Origin: Hirschia sp964342355
GTDB lineage: Bacteria > Pseudomonadota > Alphaproteobacteria > Caulobacterales > Hyphomonadaceae
Assembly: GCA_964342355.1 (NCBI GenBank)
Contig: CAYFFG010000008.1
Location: forward strand, 74,302-138,301
DNA length: 64,000 bases
Reading direction: 5' to 3'
The notes beneath the pieces were generated by a model that did no database searches, was not told where the DNA came from, and saw only the letters and a list, made by a program, of their open reading frames with translations. This document shows positions 46,941 to 56,099 of this stretch, piece by piece; within the stretch, counting starts at the first letter, position 1; each line of letters starts with the position of its first letter. The position numbers and the translations under genes are program-made.

Positions 46941-48209
46941 ATGACGAAGAACGCATCAGGCGGAGACGGAAAGAACACGCTTTATTGCTCCTTCTGCGGC
47001 AAAAGCCAGCATGAAGTGAAAAAGCTTATTGCGGGTCCGACAGTGTTTATCTGTGATGAATGTGTCGAGCTTTGTATGGATATTATACGTGAGGAGAGCA
47101 AAAGTTCGCTCGTCAAATCTCACGACGGCGTTCCGACCCCACAAGAAATCTGCGATGTTCTAGATGACTATGTTATTGGTCAGTCTAATGCGAAACGCGT
47201 TCTGGCGGTTGCTGTGCACAACCACTATAAACGCCTTAGCCACTCCACAAAAAATGCAGATGTTGAGCTGGCGAAGTCCAACATTCTTCTGATAGGCCCG
47301 ACAGGCTGTGGTAAAACACTACTTGCACAGACCTTGGCGCGTATTATTGATGTGCCATTTACAATGGCTGATGCGACAACCCTCACTGAAGCTGGTTATG
47401 TTGGTGAAGATGTTGAAAACATCATCCTGAAACTGCTGCAGGCGTCAGACTACAATGTTGAACGGGCGCAGCGCGGAATTGTATACATTGACGAGATTGA
47501 TAAGATCTCTCGTAAGTCTGACAACCCATCAATCACCCGAGACGTGTCAGGTGAGGGTGTGCAGCAGGCGCTTTTGAAGATTATGGAAGGCACAGTCGCA
47601 TCTGTGCCGCCGCAGGGTGGCCGTAAGCATCCACAACAAGAGTTCCTGCAAGTCGACACAACCAATATGCTGTTTATCTGTGGCGGCGCGTTTGCGGGTC
47701 TTGATAAAGTTATCTCCGACCGTGGGCAGGGATCATCAATCGGTTTTGGCGCGACAGTATCAGATCCTGACGAGCGTCGCACAGGGGCTGTGCTTCAAGA
47801 TTGTGAACCAGAAGACCTCGTGAAGTTCGGTCTGATCCCTGAATTTATCGGTCGTTTGCCTGTTATCGCGACTTTGGAAGATCTGGATGAAGACGCACTC
47901 GTTGAAATTCTCACCCAACCAAAGAATGCGCTTATCAAACAGTATCAGCGTCTTTTTGAGATGGAAGATGTTGAGCTGACCTTCTCTGATGATGCGTTGC
48001 TTGCTGTTGCCCGCAAGGCAATCCACCGGAAGACCGGTGCGCGGGGGCTTAGGTCCATCATGGAAGGCATACTGCTAGATACAATGTTTGAGTTGCCAAA
48101 TCTTCGTGGCATCGAAGAAGTAGTCGTGAACGGAGAGGTCGTCGAAGGACGAGCAAAGCCACTGTATGTTCACGCAAAGAAATCTGATGCCAAGGATGAA
48201 GCATCCTAA
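46941..48209 (+). CDS. clpX: ATP-dependent Clp protease ATP-binding subunit
   Basis: 422 residues. The N-terminal zinc domain has C-S-F-C-G-K-S-Q and C-D-E-C-V-E-L-C; the AAA+ domain has G-P-T-G-C-G-K-T and Y-I-D-E-I-D-K. ClpX unfolds substrates for ClpP; in Caulobacter relatives this includes CtrA, relevant to the PopA-like protein in this window. The ATG at 46941 has GAGGTG upstream; nine upstream residues from 46914 are unlikely. Confidence 0.96.
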   Translation: MTKNASGGDGKNTLYCSFCGKSQHEVKKLIAGPTVFICDECVELCMDIIREESKSSLVKSHDGVPTPQEICDVLDDYVIGQSNAKRVLAVAVHNHYKRLSHSTKNADVELAKSNILLIGPTGCGKTLLAQTLARIIDVPFTMADATTLTEAGYVGEDVENIILKLLQASDYNVERAQRGIVYIDEIDKISRKSDNPSITRDVSGEGVQQALLKIMEGTVASVPPQGGRKHPQQEFLQVDTTNMLFICGGAFAGLDKVISDRGQGSSIGFGATVSDPDERRTGAVLQDCEPEDLVKFGLIPEFIGRLPVIATLEDLDEDALVEILTQPKNALIKQYQRLFEMEDVELTFSDDALLAVARKAIHRKTGARGLRSIMEGILLDTMFELPNLRGIEEVVVNGEVVEGRAKPLYVHAKKSDAKDEAS

Positions 48210-48243
48210 GTGACAATACAGACAACTGTAACAAAATGATAAT

Positions 48244-48280
48244 GTGCGTCCGCTGAGGGTTGATACCTTTGGCGGACGCA
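48244..48280 (+). terminator. Hairpin after clpX, possible weak terminator
   Basis: Stem TGCGTCCGC/GGCGGACGCA (imperfect) in the clpX-lon gap, without a T run. It may be an RNA-stabilising or Rho-related structure. Confidence 0.4.
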
Positions 48281-48400
48281 TCCACATTTATGTCAGACGT
48301 TTGCCCAGAATGATAACAGCGGCGAGCTTGCCGCGTATAACAATGACTTCGCGCCCGCTTGTTTATCAGTTTATCAGGCGCGTGCTTGGAGAATAAGTGA

Positions 48401-50815
48401 ATGACTGAAAGAAAAACACTTCCTGTTTTACCCCTTCGAGACATTGTCGTTTTTCCACAAATGGTGGCGCCACTCTTCGTTGGGCGTGACAAATCCGTAC
48501 GTGCGCTGGAGGAGGTGGGAAGTGAAGGCGGAGAGATTCTGTTGGTCGCTCAAAAAGAGGCGAGTACTGACGACCCAACAGCTGAAGACCTTTTCCAGAT
48601 TGGCGCAGTTGCATCTATTCTGCAGTTACTGAAGCTGCCTGATGGTACTGTAAAAGTACTCGTCGAAGGTAAGGAACGTGCCAATCTGCGGGAATTAATC
48701 GATCGTGGAGACTATTACGCGGCACGAGTAGACACAGTCCCTGAACAGGATATCGATTCTGAAGAAGCCGCGCCTTTAATGCGCACTGTCGTTGAGCAGT
48801 TTGAGGGCTATGTAAAACTTAATCGAAAGATCCCGCCAGAAACCGTAGGTACTGTCAGCCAAATTACATCGCCGGGTCGCTTGGCGGATGCGATCGCTGC
48901 ACAGCTTTCAATTAAGATCGACGAAAAGCAGGAATTGCTGGAGCTTACAAGCGTTACGGAGCGCTTGGAAAAAGTCTATTCTATGATGGAAGGCGAGATC
49001 GGAATGCTCCAGATGGAGCGTAAGATTCGAAACCGCGTTAAGCGTCAGATGGAGAAGACGCAGCGTGAATACTATCTAAATGAACAGATGAAAGCGATCC
49101 AGCGCGAACTTGGCGATCAGGAGCCGGAGCGCGATGAAATCGCAAAATTGGAAGAGTCGCTGAAAGCGAAAAATCTGCCAGAAGAAGTTCAAACAAAAGC
49201 AGAAAGTGAGCTTCGGAAACTTGGACAGATGAGTCCAATGTCAGCTGAATCCACAGTTGTTCGTAATTATCTTGATTGGATCGTTTCTTTGCCTTGGGGA
49301 GATCGCAAAGAGCTGAACATTGATCAGGAACAAGCAGAAAATGTCCTCGATGCCGACCATTATGGCCTTGAGAAAGTTAAAGAACGCATTTTGGAATACC
49401 TGGCGGTCCAGTCACGAACGCGTAAATTGCGCGGCCCGATCCTGTGTCTTGTTGGTCCGCCGGGGGTTGGTAAGACTTCACTTGGCAAATCAATAGCGCA
49501 GGCCACCGGTCGAGAATTTGTTAGAGTTTCTCTTGGTGGCGTACGCGATGAAGCTGAAATTCGTGGGCATCGTCGTACATACATCGGTTCAATGCCGGGT
49601 CGGATTATTCAGTCGCTGAAAAAAGCTAAATCAGGCAATCCGTTATTCCTGTTGGATGAAATTGACAAGCTTGGTCAGGATTATCGTGGAGACCCTTCCG
49701 CTGCATTGCTTGAGGTTCTTGATCCAGAACAGAATTCCACATTCAATGACCATTACCTTGAGGTCGATTACGATCTTTCTGATGTAATGTTTGTAACCAC
49801 GGCCAATTCACTCAACATGCCTCAGCCTTTGCTGGATCGCATGGAGATCATTCGTATCGCCGGTTACACTGAAGATGAAAAATTAGAGATCGCAAAGCGT
49901 CACCTCATTCCAAAGATCGTCAAGGATAATGGTCTAAAGGAAGGTGAGTGGAGCATCACAGACAGCGCCATTAGAGATCTTGTCCGGTATTACACACGTG
50001 AAGCAGGTGTTCGGAATCTTGAACGCGAGCTGTCTCGATTGGCGCGTAAAGTCGTTCGTGACATTGTTCAGGGAAAAGAAACCTCAGTCATCATTTCGCA
50101 TGACAACATTGTTGATTATGCAGGCGTGAAGAAATTTCGTTTTGGTCTGACTGATGCGGAAGATCAGGTCGGCGTTGTTACTGGCCTTGCCTGGACTGAA
50201 GTTGGTGGGGATCTTTTGACAATTGAAGCCGTGCAAATGCCTGGGCCGGGAAAGGTAACCGTTACTGGCAACCTTAAAGACGTCATGAAGGAATCAATTT
50301 CAGCTGCAAACAGTCTGGTGCGCGCCCGTGCTGTGTCGCTGGGTATTCGTCCAACCGTGTTTAACAACACAGATATACACGTTCATGTGCCTGAAGGTGC
50401 GACACCAAAAGATGGACCTTCTGCAGGTATTGCGATGACAACGGCTATAGTCTCTTTGCTGACTGGTAACCCAATAGCACGAGATGTCGCGATGACGGGC
50501 GAAGTGACACTTCGTGGGCGTGTTTTGCCGATTGGTGGTCTGAAAGAAAAGCTTCTAGCGGCATTGCGCGGTGGTGTTAAAACTGTGCTCATTCCGCAGG
50601 AAAATGAGAAAGATCTTGAAGACATTCCAGACAACGTCAAAGAGGGATTGGAAATCATTCCAGTATCGACAATTGATCAGGTCTTGGCGCGTGCGCTGAC
50701 ACGTCCGATAACACCGATAGATTGGAGTGATGCGGACGAAGCCGAATTGCGTGCGGGATTTATTCGCTCCAACCAACAAAAAGGCGAAGGTAAAACGCCT
50801 TATTCTTCTCACTGA
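48401..50815 (+). CDS. lon: ATP-dependent protease Lon
   Basis: 804 residues: N-terminal LON domain, AAA+ module with G-P-P-G-V-G-K-T and L-L-D-E-I-D-K, and a C-terminal protease domain with catalytic serine in K-D-G-P-S-A-G and lysine in G-G-L-K-E-K. It degrades misfolded and specific regulatory proteins. hupB often follows lon in relatives; here tRNA-Val and accessory DNA follow instead. Confidence 0.97.
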   Translation: MTERKTLPVLPLRDIVVFPQMVAPLFVGRDKSVRALEEVGSEGGEILLVAQKEASTDDPTAEDLFQIGAVASILQLLKLPDGTVKVLVEGKERANLRELIDRGDYYAARVDTVPEQDIDSEEAAPLMRTVVEQFEGYVKLNRKIPPETVGTVSQITSPGRLADAIAAQLSIKIDEKQELLELTSVTERLEKVYSMMEGEIGMLQMERKIRNRVKRQMEKTQREYYLNEQMKAIQRELGDQEPERDEIAKLEESLKAKNLPEEVQTKAESELRKLGQMSPMSAESTVVRNYLDWIVSLPWGDRKELNIDQEQAENVLDADHYGLEKVKERILEYLAVQSRTRKLRGPILCLVGPPGVGKTSLGKSIAQATGREFVRVSLGGVRDEAEIRGHRRTYIGSMPGRIIQSLKKAKSGNPLFLLDEIDKLGQDYRGDPSAALLEVLDPEQNSTFNDHYLEVDYDLSDVMFVTTANSLNMPQPLLDRMEIIRIAGYTEDEKLEIAKRHLIPKIVKDNGLKEGEWSITDSAIRDLVRYYTREAGVRNLERELSRLARKVVRDIVQGKETSVIISHDNIVDYAGVKKFRFGLTDAEDQVGVVTGLAWTEVGGDLLTIEAVQMPGPGKVTVTGNLKDVMKESISAANSLVRARAVSLGIRPTVFNNTDIHVHVPEGATPKDGPSAGIAMTTAIVSLLTGNPIARDVAMTGEVTLRGRVLPIGGLKEKLLAALRGGVKTVLIPQENEKDLEDIPDNVKEGLEIIPVSTIDQVLARALTRPITPIDWSDADEAELRAGFIRSNQQKGEGKTPYSSH

Positions 50816-50824
50816 GAAATTATT

Positions 50825-50866
50825 CCGCACGATTTTTAAAAGATCGTGCGGTTTCTTGTTTTTTGT
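50825..50866 (+). terminator. Rho-independent terminator of lon
   Basis: A perfect 9-bp stem CCGCACGAT/ATCGTGCGG followed by TTTCTTGTTTTTT, 10 bp after the lon stop. Confidence 0.9.
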
Positions 50867-50917
50867 AGTTGATATCGAGGGCAAACACCGTTAGGTGTCT
50901 GTCCTCCAAAATTGGAA

Positions 50918-50993
50918 GGGCGGTTAGCTCAGCTGGTAGAGCATCTCGTTTACACCGAGAGGGTCAGCGGTTCGAACCCGTTACCGCCCACCA
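50918..50993 (+). tRNA. tRNA-Val (TAC), likely integration target
   Basis: A 76-nt cloverleaf: acceptor GGGCGGT/ACCGCCC, anticodon stem TCTCG/CGAGA with loop TTTACAC (anticodon TAC), T loop TTCGAAC, encoded CCA. Everything to its right in the window is accessory in character, so the 3' end of this gene is a natural candidate for attL. The matching attR is not in the window. Confidence 0.95.
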
Positions 50994-51232
50994 TCTTTCC
51001 CCAATAAAAACAACGCATTAGGCGGTTTTCGTGATCAGTACACGGAGCGCCTATGTGCATTTTCACGGTTTTTTGCGTTTTTCACGGCTCTGCATGGTGA
51101 TTCCTAGGATTTGCACCGCTTGAAAGTGCGCATCAACTTTTGAGCATTAACAAGAATTCACCAATCAACATATTGCGTTTGAATGCCGCGCCACCCACCT
51201 GATATAGAGTATCAAAAAATGGCAATTGGTTG

Positions 51233-51643
51233 ATGAACGAGACCAACCCGGAAATGGCATCACACCTCAATCTCATACAGGGGGTTGTGAATCGGACTGA
51301 GAACAATTCGTTCGCGCTTAAAGCTCTGTCGGTAACGCTGATGGCCGCGCTTCTGGCGTTTGCTCGTTCTATTGAAACAACCGCAATCACAATTTGCCTG
51401 ATAGGACTGTTGCCGCTGGCTCTGTTTTGCTTCCTTGATGTTCGATACATGGCGCTAGGGGCGCGGTATCGGGCTTTTTATGAACATGTTCGTTCGGGCG
51501 CTGATGTAGCGCCCTTTTCTTTGTCTCCTGCGGATTATGAGGTCAGAAGCCGTTCCCTATGGGGCTGCTTGGCATCTTGGTCGGTTTGGCCGGTATACGT
51601 CACCCTTGGTCTGCTTGTTTTGGTAAGCGCAATATTTGAGTGA
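51233..51643 (+). CDS. Three-helix membrane protein paired with a TIR protein (candidate effector)
   Basis: 136 residues. A short N-terminal helix H-L-N-L-I-Q-G-V-V-N-R is followed by membrane helices at about 24-42, 46-66 and 108-135, with a conserved-looking D-V-R-Y-M-A-L-G-A-R-Y-R-A-F-Y-E-H-V-R loop after the second. I recall similar proteins next to DUF1863 TIR genes in unrelated bacteria. Only 11 bp separate it from the TIR gene. A role as a membrane-disrupting effector is inference. The first ATG (51233) or the one at 51254 could be the start; neither has a good ribosome site. Confidence 0.7.
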   Translation: MNETNPEMASHLNLIQGVVNRTENNSFALKALSVTLMAALLAFARSIETTAITICLIGLLPLALFCFLDVRYMALGARYRAFYEHVRSGADVAPFSLSPADYEVRSRSLWGCLASWSVWPVYVTLGLLVLVSAIFE

Positions 51644-51654
51644 AAGGATAATCA

Positions 51655-52155
51655 ATGCCGCGTCGAGTTTTTTACAGTTTTCATTTTGGTGCGGACTGCA
51701 CACGTACTCAATTGGTGCGAAACATGGGAGCGATAGAAGGCAGCAGTGTTGCTACTCCTAACCGCTGGGAAGAAATAAAACGTTCCGGTGATGCAGCGAT
51801 AAAGAGTTGGATTGACGCCAACATGAAGGGGAAATCCGCTGTTGTGGTTTTGATCGGTTCAGAGACCGCCGATAGGCGTTGGGTAAAATACGAAATCAAA
51901 AAAGCTTGGAATGACGGTCGTGCCTTGTTGGGTATCCATATTCACGGGCTTAAAGACCTGAACGGAAGAACAGCAACAAAAGGCCGAAACCCTTTCGGTA
52001 ACTTTACAATTGGGGCTGCTGGGACTCCGATGTCTTCACTTGTGCCTGTTTACGACCCAACGCGGACATCAAGTAAGTTCACCTATCAGAATATTGCACT
52101 GCATTTGCCGCTCTGGATCGATGACGCTATCGAAAATAGACGTAGAGCCGCATAG
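51655..52155 (+). CDS. ThsB-like TIR-domain protein (DUF1863)
   Basis: 166 residues that match the TIR-like DUF1863/ThsB family throughout: R-V-F-Y-S-F-H near residue 4, V-R-N at 21-23, the W-E-E-I-K-R-S-G-D block, V-L-I-G-S-E-T and R-R-W-V-K-Y-E-I with the candidate catalytic Glu80, then G-I-H-I-H-G-L-K-D and N-P-F. In type I Thoeris, ThsB senses phage and makes a cyclic ADP-ribose-type signal for ThsA. No SIR2-, SLOG- or Macro-domain ThsA is present here; the partner is the membrane protein upstream. AAGGA precedes the ATG. Confidence 0.85.
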   Translation: MPRRVFYSFHFGADCTRTQLVRNMGAIEGSSVATPNRWEEIKRSGDAAIKSWIDANMKGKSAVVVLIGSETADRRWVKYEIKKAWNDGRALLGIHIHGLKDLNGRTATKGRNPFGNFTIGAAGTPMSSLVPVYDPTRTSSKFTYQNIALHLPLWIDDAIENRRRAA

Positions 52156-52286
52156 ACCTTGCTTTGTTGAATGCTGAGTTTGTTAGGCATGTTAACATGG
52201 GTTGCAAGTGACGTGTCTACGACACTATCAAACCTATAGTTAACGAATCAATCTAACGTTGGTTGGCCGAACCAATGGGGGATTGA

Positions 52287-53216
52287 ATGGCTACAACGAT
52301 TGAGGAATTCCACGGCGCTTATCCCGGAACGCAGGCCAGCCGAGACAATGCCGCGAAGCATTGGTGTCCGTTCGTTGATACTGTGTGCAAAAAAGGCAAC
52401 TCCGGTGGGACATGCTCGCTTTCACCGGCAAAAACCGAGCCGGTGATAATTTGTCCCAATCGGCTTTATGGCGATGGCTTCAAAGTTATTGGTGAAGTTG
52501 CGCAAGAATGTTTTGGTTCGTCATCTGAACCGCTATCCCCGGAAGAAGTCGGCAAGCGTTTCAGCTCCGGTCAGATGACCGGCAACGAAGTTATGGTCTA
52601 TGGGCAAGGATTCGCGGAAGAAATAGCAATTGCGTCGCCTGCGCCTCAAGGGAAACGAGCAGGAAGCTTCAAGGTCGATTACATTTTGGTGAAGCCGTCC
52701 ATGGACGATCTTACCCCGAAAGCAATAGTCGCAATTGAGGTTCAATCAATCGACACAACGGGTTCATACAGGCCGCAAGCCGATCAATTTTACGCAATCC
52801 CCGAGAACCAACCCTTCTTGGCCGAAGATTATCCAACCGGAGCAGGTTTTAACTGGGAGAATGTGAACAAACGCATTCTTCCGCAGGTTATATATAAGGG
52901 GCATGCTTTGAGGCGCGAGCGCTTAGCGACTCATGGCTTATTCTTCATTCTGCCCGATGCCGTGTATCAGCGAATTCAAACGCGATTGGGCGGGAACCTC
53001 CTGTCAAACCCGCAAGGGCCGGGAACTGTTACATTCAAGACGTATGACCTAGGGTCGAGAGACGAGAAGGGCCATCGTTCTTTGAACTTTGTGCAACGGT
53101 TTACAACCACGGTTGACCAAATTGCATATGCGTTTGTTTCGCCGCAAAACCTTCCACCGGAGGGCGCTTATGAAAACACTTTGCGCGTCAAAGCAAAGAA
53201 GCTGACGGGCAGCTAA
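52287..53216 (+). CDS. NotI-family type II restriction endonuclease
   Basis: 309 residues. The N-terminal region has four cysteines (27, 34, 43, 56) in the C-P-F...C...C-S-L...C-P-N-R pattern that binds iron in NotI. A nuclease core follows with Asp131 (F-K-V-D-Y-I-L) and E151-V-Q153, the PD-(D/E)xK variant with glutamine that I recall for NotI. The recognition site is unknown. It converges on a DNA methyltransferase, their stop codons overlapping by 4 bp, so together they look like a restriction-modification system. Confidence 0.8.
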   Translation: MATTIEEFHGAYPGTQASRDNAAKHWCPFVDTVCKKGNSGGTCSLSPAKTEPVIICPNRLYGDGFKVIGEVAQECFGSSSEPLSPEEVGKRFSSGQMTGNEVMVYGQGFAEEIAIASPAPQGKRAGSFKVDYILVKPSMDDLTPKAIVAIEVQSIDTTGSYRPQADQFYAIPENQPFLAEDYPTGAGFNWENVNKRILPQVIYKGHALRRERLATHGLFFILPDAVYQRIQTRLGGNLLSNPQGPGTVTFKTYDLGSRDEKGHRSLNFVQRFTTTVDQIAYAFVSPQNLPPEGAYENTLRVKAKKLTGS

Positions 53217-54352
53217 GCGATAAGCGAAAGCTCTTGAAGCATCGGGAAGTCTTCGCCGCTCTCAATTGCGGAAATCGTTTCAGCAATTTTCTTACCCAAG
53301 AGCGGCGGAACGGCGTTCCCAACTTGCACATATTGTTCAGTTCGGGAGCCGCTGAATTCGAACCAGTCAGGGAACGACTGGAACCGCGCGGCTTCGCGAA
53401 CGGTAATAGCCCGATCTTGTTCGGGATGAATGAATGCGCCCCAATGGATATCGCATTTGGTCAGGATCGTTGACGACAATCCTCCCCAACTCAGACGGCC
53501 ATAGCGCTTAGTGTGGTCAGAACGCTTTGCGCGCTTCATTCCCTTGGGAAGAAGATCAAAAGGGATATCCCGCCATGAACCGCCTTGCGGGATGTATTGC
53601 AGGCGCTCCAAGTTGATTGCGCCCAGCTTTGGCGCGGAATGGTTTAAAACCTTGCTGGAACCGGCGCGCATTGATTTCTGATAGTCGCCGTTCGCGCGCT
53701 TCCCGTACTTGCTCCCAATGAGGGTTTCGCCGTTCTGCAATAAGGGCAGGTCTGCAATTGCATCTTTGACCGTTGTCAAAGGGAGTAAGCCGGGGCCGTG
53801 AGTTGGGGCAGGCCACTTGATAGGCAACCCAACGCGGTTTCCTACAAACAGGATACGCCGCCGCTCTTGGGGAACGCCATATTCTTCCGCTTTCAGCGTT
53901 CGGGCCTCTACTCGATACCCTAGGTCGGCAAACCCCCTGATAATCGCATTTACCGCTTCGCCGCCGCCCGCTGAATTCATGCCCGTGACGTTTTCGAGAA
54001 CAACCCAACGGGGGTTTAACCCTTCAACAATGCGAAGATATTCCAAATAGAGCGATGAACGTTCGTCATGCAATCCGCGTTGGTGGTTGTAGACCGAGAA
54101 GCCTTGGCACGGGGGACCGCCGATCAGAACATCAAGCTCGCCTTTGCGAAGATTCCCTGCTTTCAGGAATTGGCTTGAAGATAGTTGTTGGATCGGTCCC
54201 GGTATGAACTCAGCTTCGGAATGAGTACCGGCGAACGTTTCGCCCGCTGACGTGTCAAAGTCATTGCCTGCAACAACATGATAGCCGCCCTGACGGAAGC
54301 CTTCCGACAAACCGCCTGCACCGCAAAATAGGTCAATGACAGTTTTGGTCAT
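53213..54352 (-). CDS. DNA (cytosine-5)-methyltransferase
   Basis: 379 residues with all main m5C motifs: I (D-L-F-C-G-A-G-G-L), IV with the catalytic cysteine (G-G-P-P-C-Q-G-F-S), VI (E-N-V), VIII (Q-E-R-R-R) and IX/X (R-F-Q-S-F-P and G-N-A-V-P-P). It is the probable protective partner of the NotI-like nuclease; NotI itself pairs with a different methylase chemistry as far as I recall, so specificity needs testing. The ATG at 54352 directly precedes motif I; a frame to 54415 adds 21 doubtful residues. Confidence 0.9.
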   Translation of the reverse strand: MTKTVIDLFCGAGGLSEGFRQGGYHVVAGNDFDTSAGETFAGTHSEAEFIPGPIQQLSSSQFLKAGNLRKGELDVLIGGPPCQGFSVYNHQRGLHDERSSLYLEYLRIVEGLNPRWVVLENVTGMNSAGGGEAVNAIIRGFADLGYRVEARTLKAEEYGVPQERRRILFVGNRVGLPIKWPAPTHGPGLLPLTTVKDAIADLPLLQNGETLIGSKYGKRANGDYQKSMRAGSSKVLNHSAPKLGAINLERLQYIPQGGSWRDIPFDLLPKGMKRAKRSDHTKRYGRLSWGGLSSTILTKCDIHWGAFIHPEQDRAITVREAARFQSFPDWFEFSGSRTEQYVQVGNAVPPLLGKKIAETISAIESGEDFPMLQELSLIA

Positions 54353-54491
54353 GGTTCCCGGCTCCGCTTTCCAACCCCAACTTTCAGTGCGTACTGAGTC
54401 GCGATTGGCGATCAAGTGAGCAATGAATCAATGGGGTGAACAATATAAGAACAAAATTGATTTGTTAACAGTTAATATCAACAAAGTCAGT

Positions 54492-55085
54492 TTAGTTGGT
54501 CCACAACCGCGCAACCATCGCCCGCTTCTCGCTGTTCATCGCTTTTGCATAGATCGCCGTCACTTCAAGCGAGCTATGGCCCATCATTTCGGAAACGAGC
54601 GTCAATGGTATGCCGCGACCTAGAGCTGAAATAGCGAAACCGTGACGGCAGGCTTTTGGGCTGAATGCATCCAGTCCAGCGGACGCAAACAAGGTTGCAG
54701 CAACTTGGCTTACCCTCTGGCGTGAGAAGCCCCATAGGCGGGTTGCGGAACCGCTTTTCGTCGCCTGCATTTTGCGTAGGTTGAATACGGCTTGCAGGGT
54801 GTCGAAATATGTTTCGGGTAGGGGAATGATACGCCAAGCGTCCTTGCGTTTCTTGAGCGTCTTTAGCTGGACTTCGAATGCATCGGTGTTCAGGTCAACA
54901 GCCCGGACGGCTAGCATCTCTGAAACCCGGCAACCTGTCAGGCAAAGCCCTTCGAAGTATGCCGCCCATTCAGGCGCTAGATCCCTTTTGGCCGTCGCGA
55001 CCAAGTGCGCCTTCTCTTGATCGTTCAGATAGAGCCTTTGCCCGCTTGGGCTGAATATGCGCATCTCGCTGGATAGGTCAGGCAT
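54492..55085 (-). CDS. Short tyrosine recombinase/integrase (catalytic domain only)
   Basis: 197 residues, about half the usual integrase length. The catalytic domain shows Arg53 (T-G-C-R-V-S-E), Arg147 in K-A-C-R-H, His170 in M-G-H-S-S and nucleophile Tyr179 in Y-A-K. The box II residue that is normally histidine is Lys144. The arm-binding and core-binding N-terminal domains are missing, so this may be a remnant, a minimal recombinase or a replicon-resolution enzyme. No nearby upstream frame restores the missing part. Confidence 0.75.
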   Translation of the reverse strand: MPDLSSEMRIFSPSGQRLYLNDQEKAHLVATAKRDLAPEWAAYFEGLCLTGCRVSEMLAVRAVDLNTDAFEVQLKTLKKRKDAWRIIPLPETYFDTLQAVFNLRKMQATKSGSATRLWGFSRQRVSQVAATLFASAGLDAFSPKACRHGFAISALGRGIPLTLVSEMMGHSSLEVTAIYAKAMNSEKRAMVARLWTN

Positions 55086-55174
55086 TTTGTTGGCTCCGCA
55101 TGGTTTGCATTTGCCATGAAGAACAGCAAAGTTGGAGCCGCGCTTTTGTGCTGGGACACACTGATTTCTTGGTT

Positions 55175-55226
55175 AAAATGAGTCAGATTGGGACGGGCGC
55201 TTGCTCGAATGACTCATTTTGACTCA
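55175..55226. repeat. Inverted repeat AAAATGAGTCA in the divergent integrase/membrane-gene gap
   Basis: A perfect 11-bp inverted repeat (55175-55185 and 55210-55220, 24 bp apart) plus a third TGACTCA at 55220-55226 lies between the divergent starts at 55085 and 55246. This is where an operator for both genes would sit; a recombination core site is an alternative. Confidence 0.6.
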
Positions 55227-55245
55227 CCCTTCGTAGGGATAGTAA

Positions 55246-55917
55246 GTGAATATATCAATTGACGATTTGACTAACTGGATGAACCGTTTCTGGTTTCTTA
55301 GAGGCGCAGTCACAGTCTTTGCACTTTTATCGCTAATAGAAGCACTGCTAGGTTGGCCGAAATCAGAGTTGCTCCGGTTCGTTCTTGCCGTGGTCATGAG
55401 TTGGAATAGCGGGATAGAGTTATTATCAGACCTGTTTTCTAAACTTCCCATGATACCCAAGCTCAGTGTGTTTGTTTGGAATTATATTATCCTAACGGCG
55501 GTTTTTATCATACCGGGGATGTTGAGTGCGTTAAGCGGAATCGCGCGTAAGGATAGAAATAAATGGACTATATCTAAAGGAATAACCGGGCTTGTGTTTT
55601 TCGGTGGCACCTTGTTCTTTATGCAAGATGCCGCAACGGGTGGAGATTTCTTCAGAGTGCTTTTTTGCAATGAAGTAGAGTGTTCGAAATTAGAGAATTT
55701 GTTTATTGGGATGCTAGCGCTACAGGCTCCATTTTGGTGCGTTGTCTGGATGCTGCTTTTTGGACCCAACCAGTATCGTCGTGGGTTCCTTACATTGGTT
55801 TCGGCATTGAGTGTGGCTTCATTGGTTTATTTCGCTCCACTGCTCGGTGACAGTATGAAATCGTTCGCCGATAGCGTCCTAGGTCCAACGTCTCAATCAG
55901 AAACCAGCACCCAATAG
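55246..55917 (+). CDS. Multi-pass membrane protein of unknown function
   Basis: 223 residues with about six membrane helices and a short cytoplasmic loop rich in K and R in the middle; two cysteines in a C-N-E-V-E-C turn may lie outside. I recognise no domain. It is divergent from the integrase in the accessory region, and its 3' end overlaps by 25 bp a small minus-strand frame. A defence or immunity role is possible only by context. Confidence 0.6.
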   Translation: MNISIDDLTNWMNRFWFLRGAVTVFALLSLIEALLGWPKSELLRFVLAVVMSWNSGIELLSDLFSKLPMIPKLSVFVWNYIILTAVFIIPGMLSALSGIARKDRNKWTISKGITGLVFFGGTLFFMQDAATGGDFFRVLFCNEVECSKLENLFIGMLALQAPFWCVVWMLLFGPNQYRRGFLTLVSALSVASLVYFAPLLGDSMKSFADSVLGPTSQSETSTQ

Positions 55918-56099
55918 CCCCATTGCCCGTCTCGCTTCGTCCAGCCGTAAGGGTGTTCAGTGATAAACGCTTTCAGCCGTTCGCTGGCCTCGCATCGCTC
56001 ATGAGGGTTTGCCGCGCTCTTGCGCCCAGGCTTCCAGATACGCCGCGCGCAATGTTCACCATTGCAACGGATTATCAACCCCTGCAACGGTTGCATCAT
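55893..56099 (-). CDS. Small cysteine-containing protein, hypothetical
   Basis: 68 residues: M-M-Q-P-L-Q-G-L-I-I-R-C-N-G-E-H-C, then a basic centre and an aromatic C-terminus (Y-G-W-T-K-R-D-G-Q-W-G-Y-W). The composition looks like a real small protein, and C-x-x-x-x-C could bind metal. No recognised family, and it overlaps the end of the convergent membrane gene. Confidence 0.4.
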   Translation of the reverse strand: MMQPLQGLIIRCNGEHCARRIWKPGRKSAANPHERCEASERLKAFITEHPYGWTKRDGQWGYWVLVSD

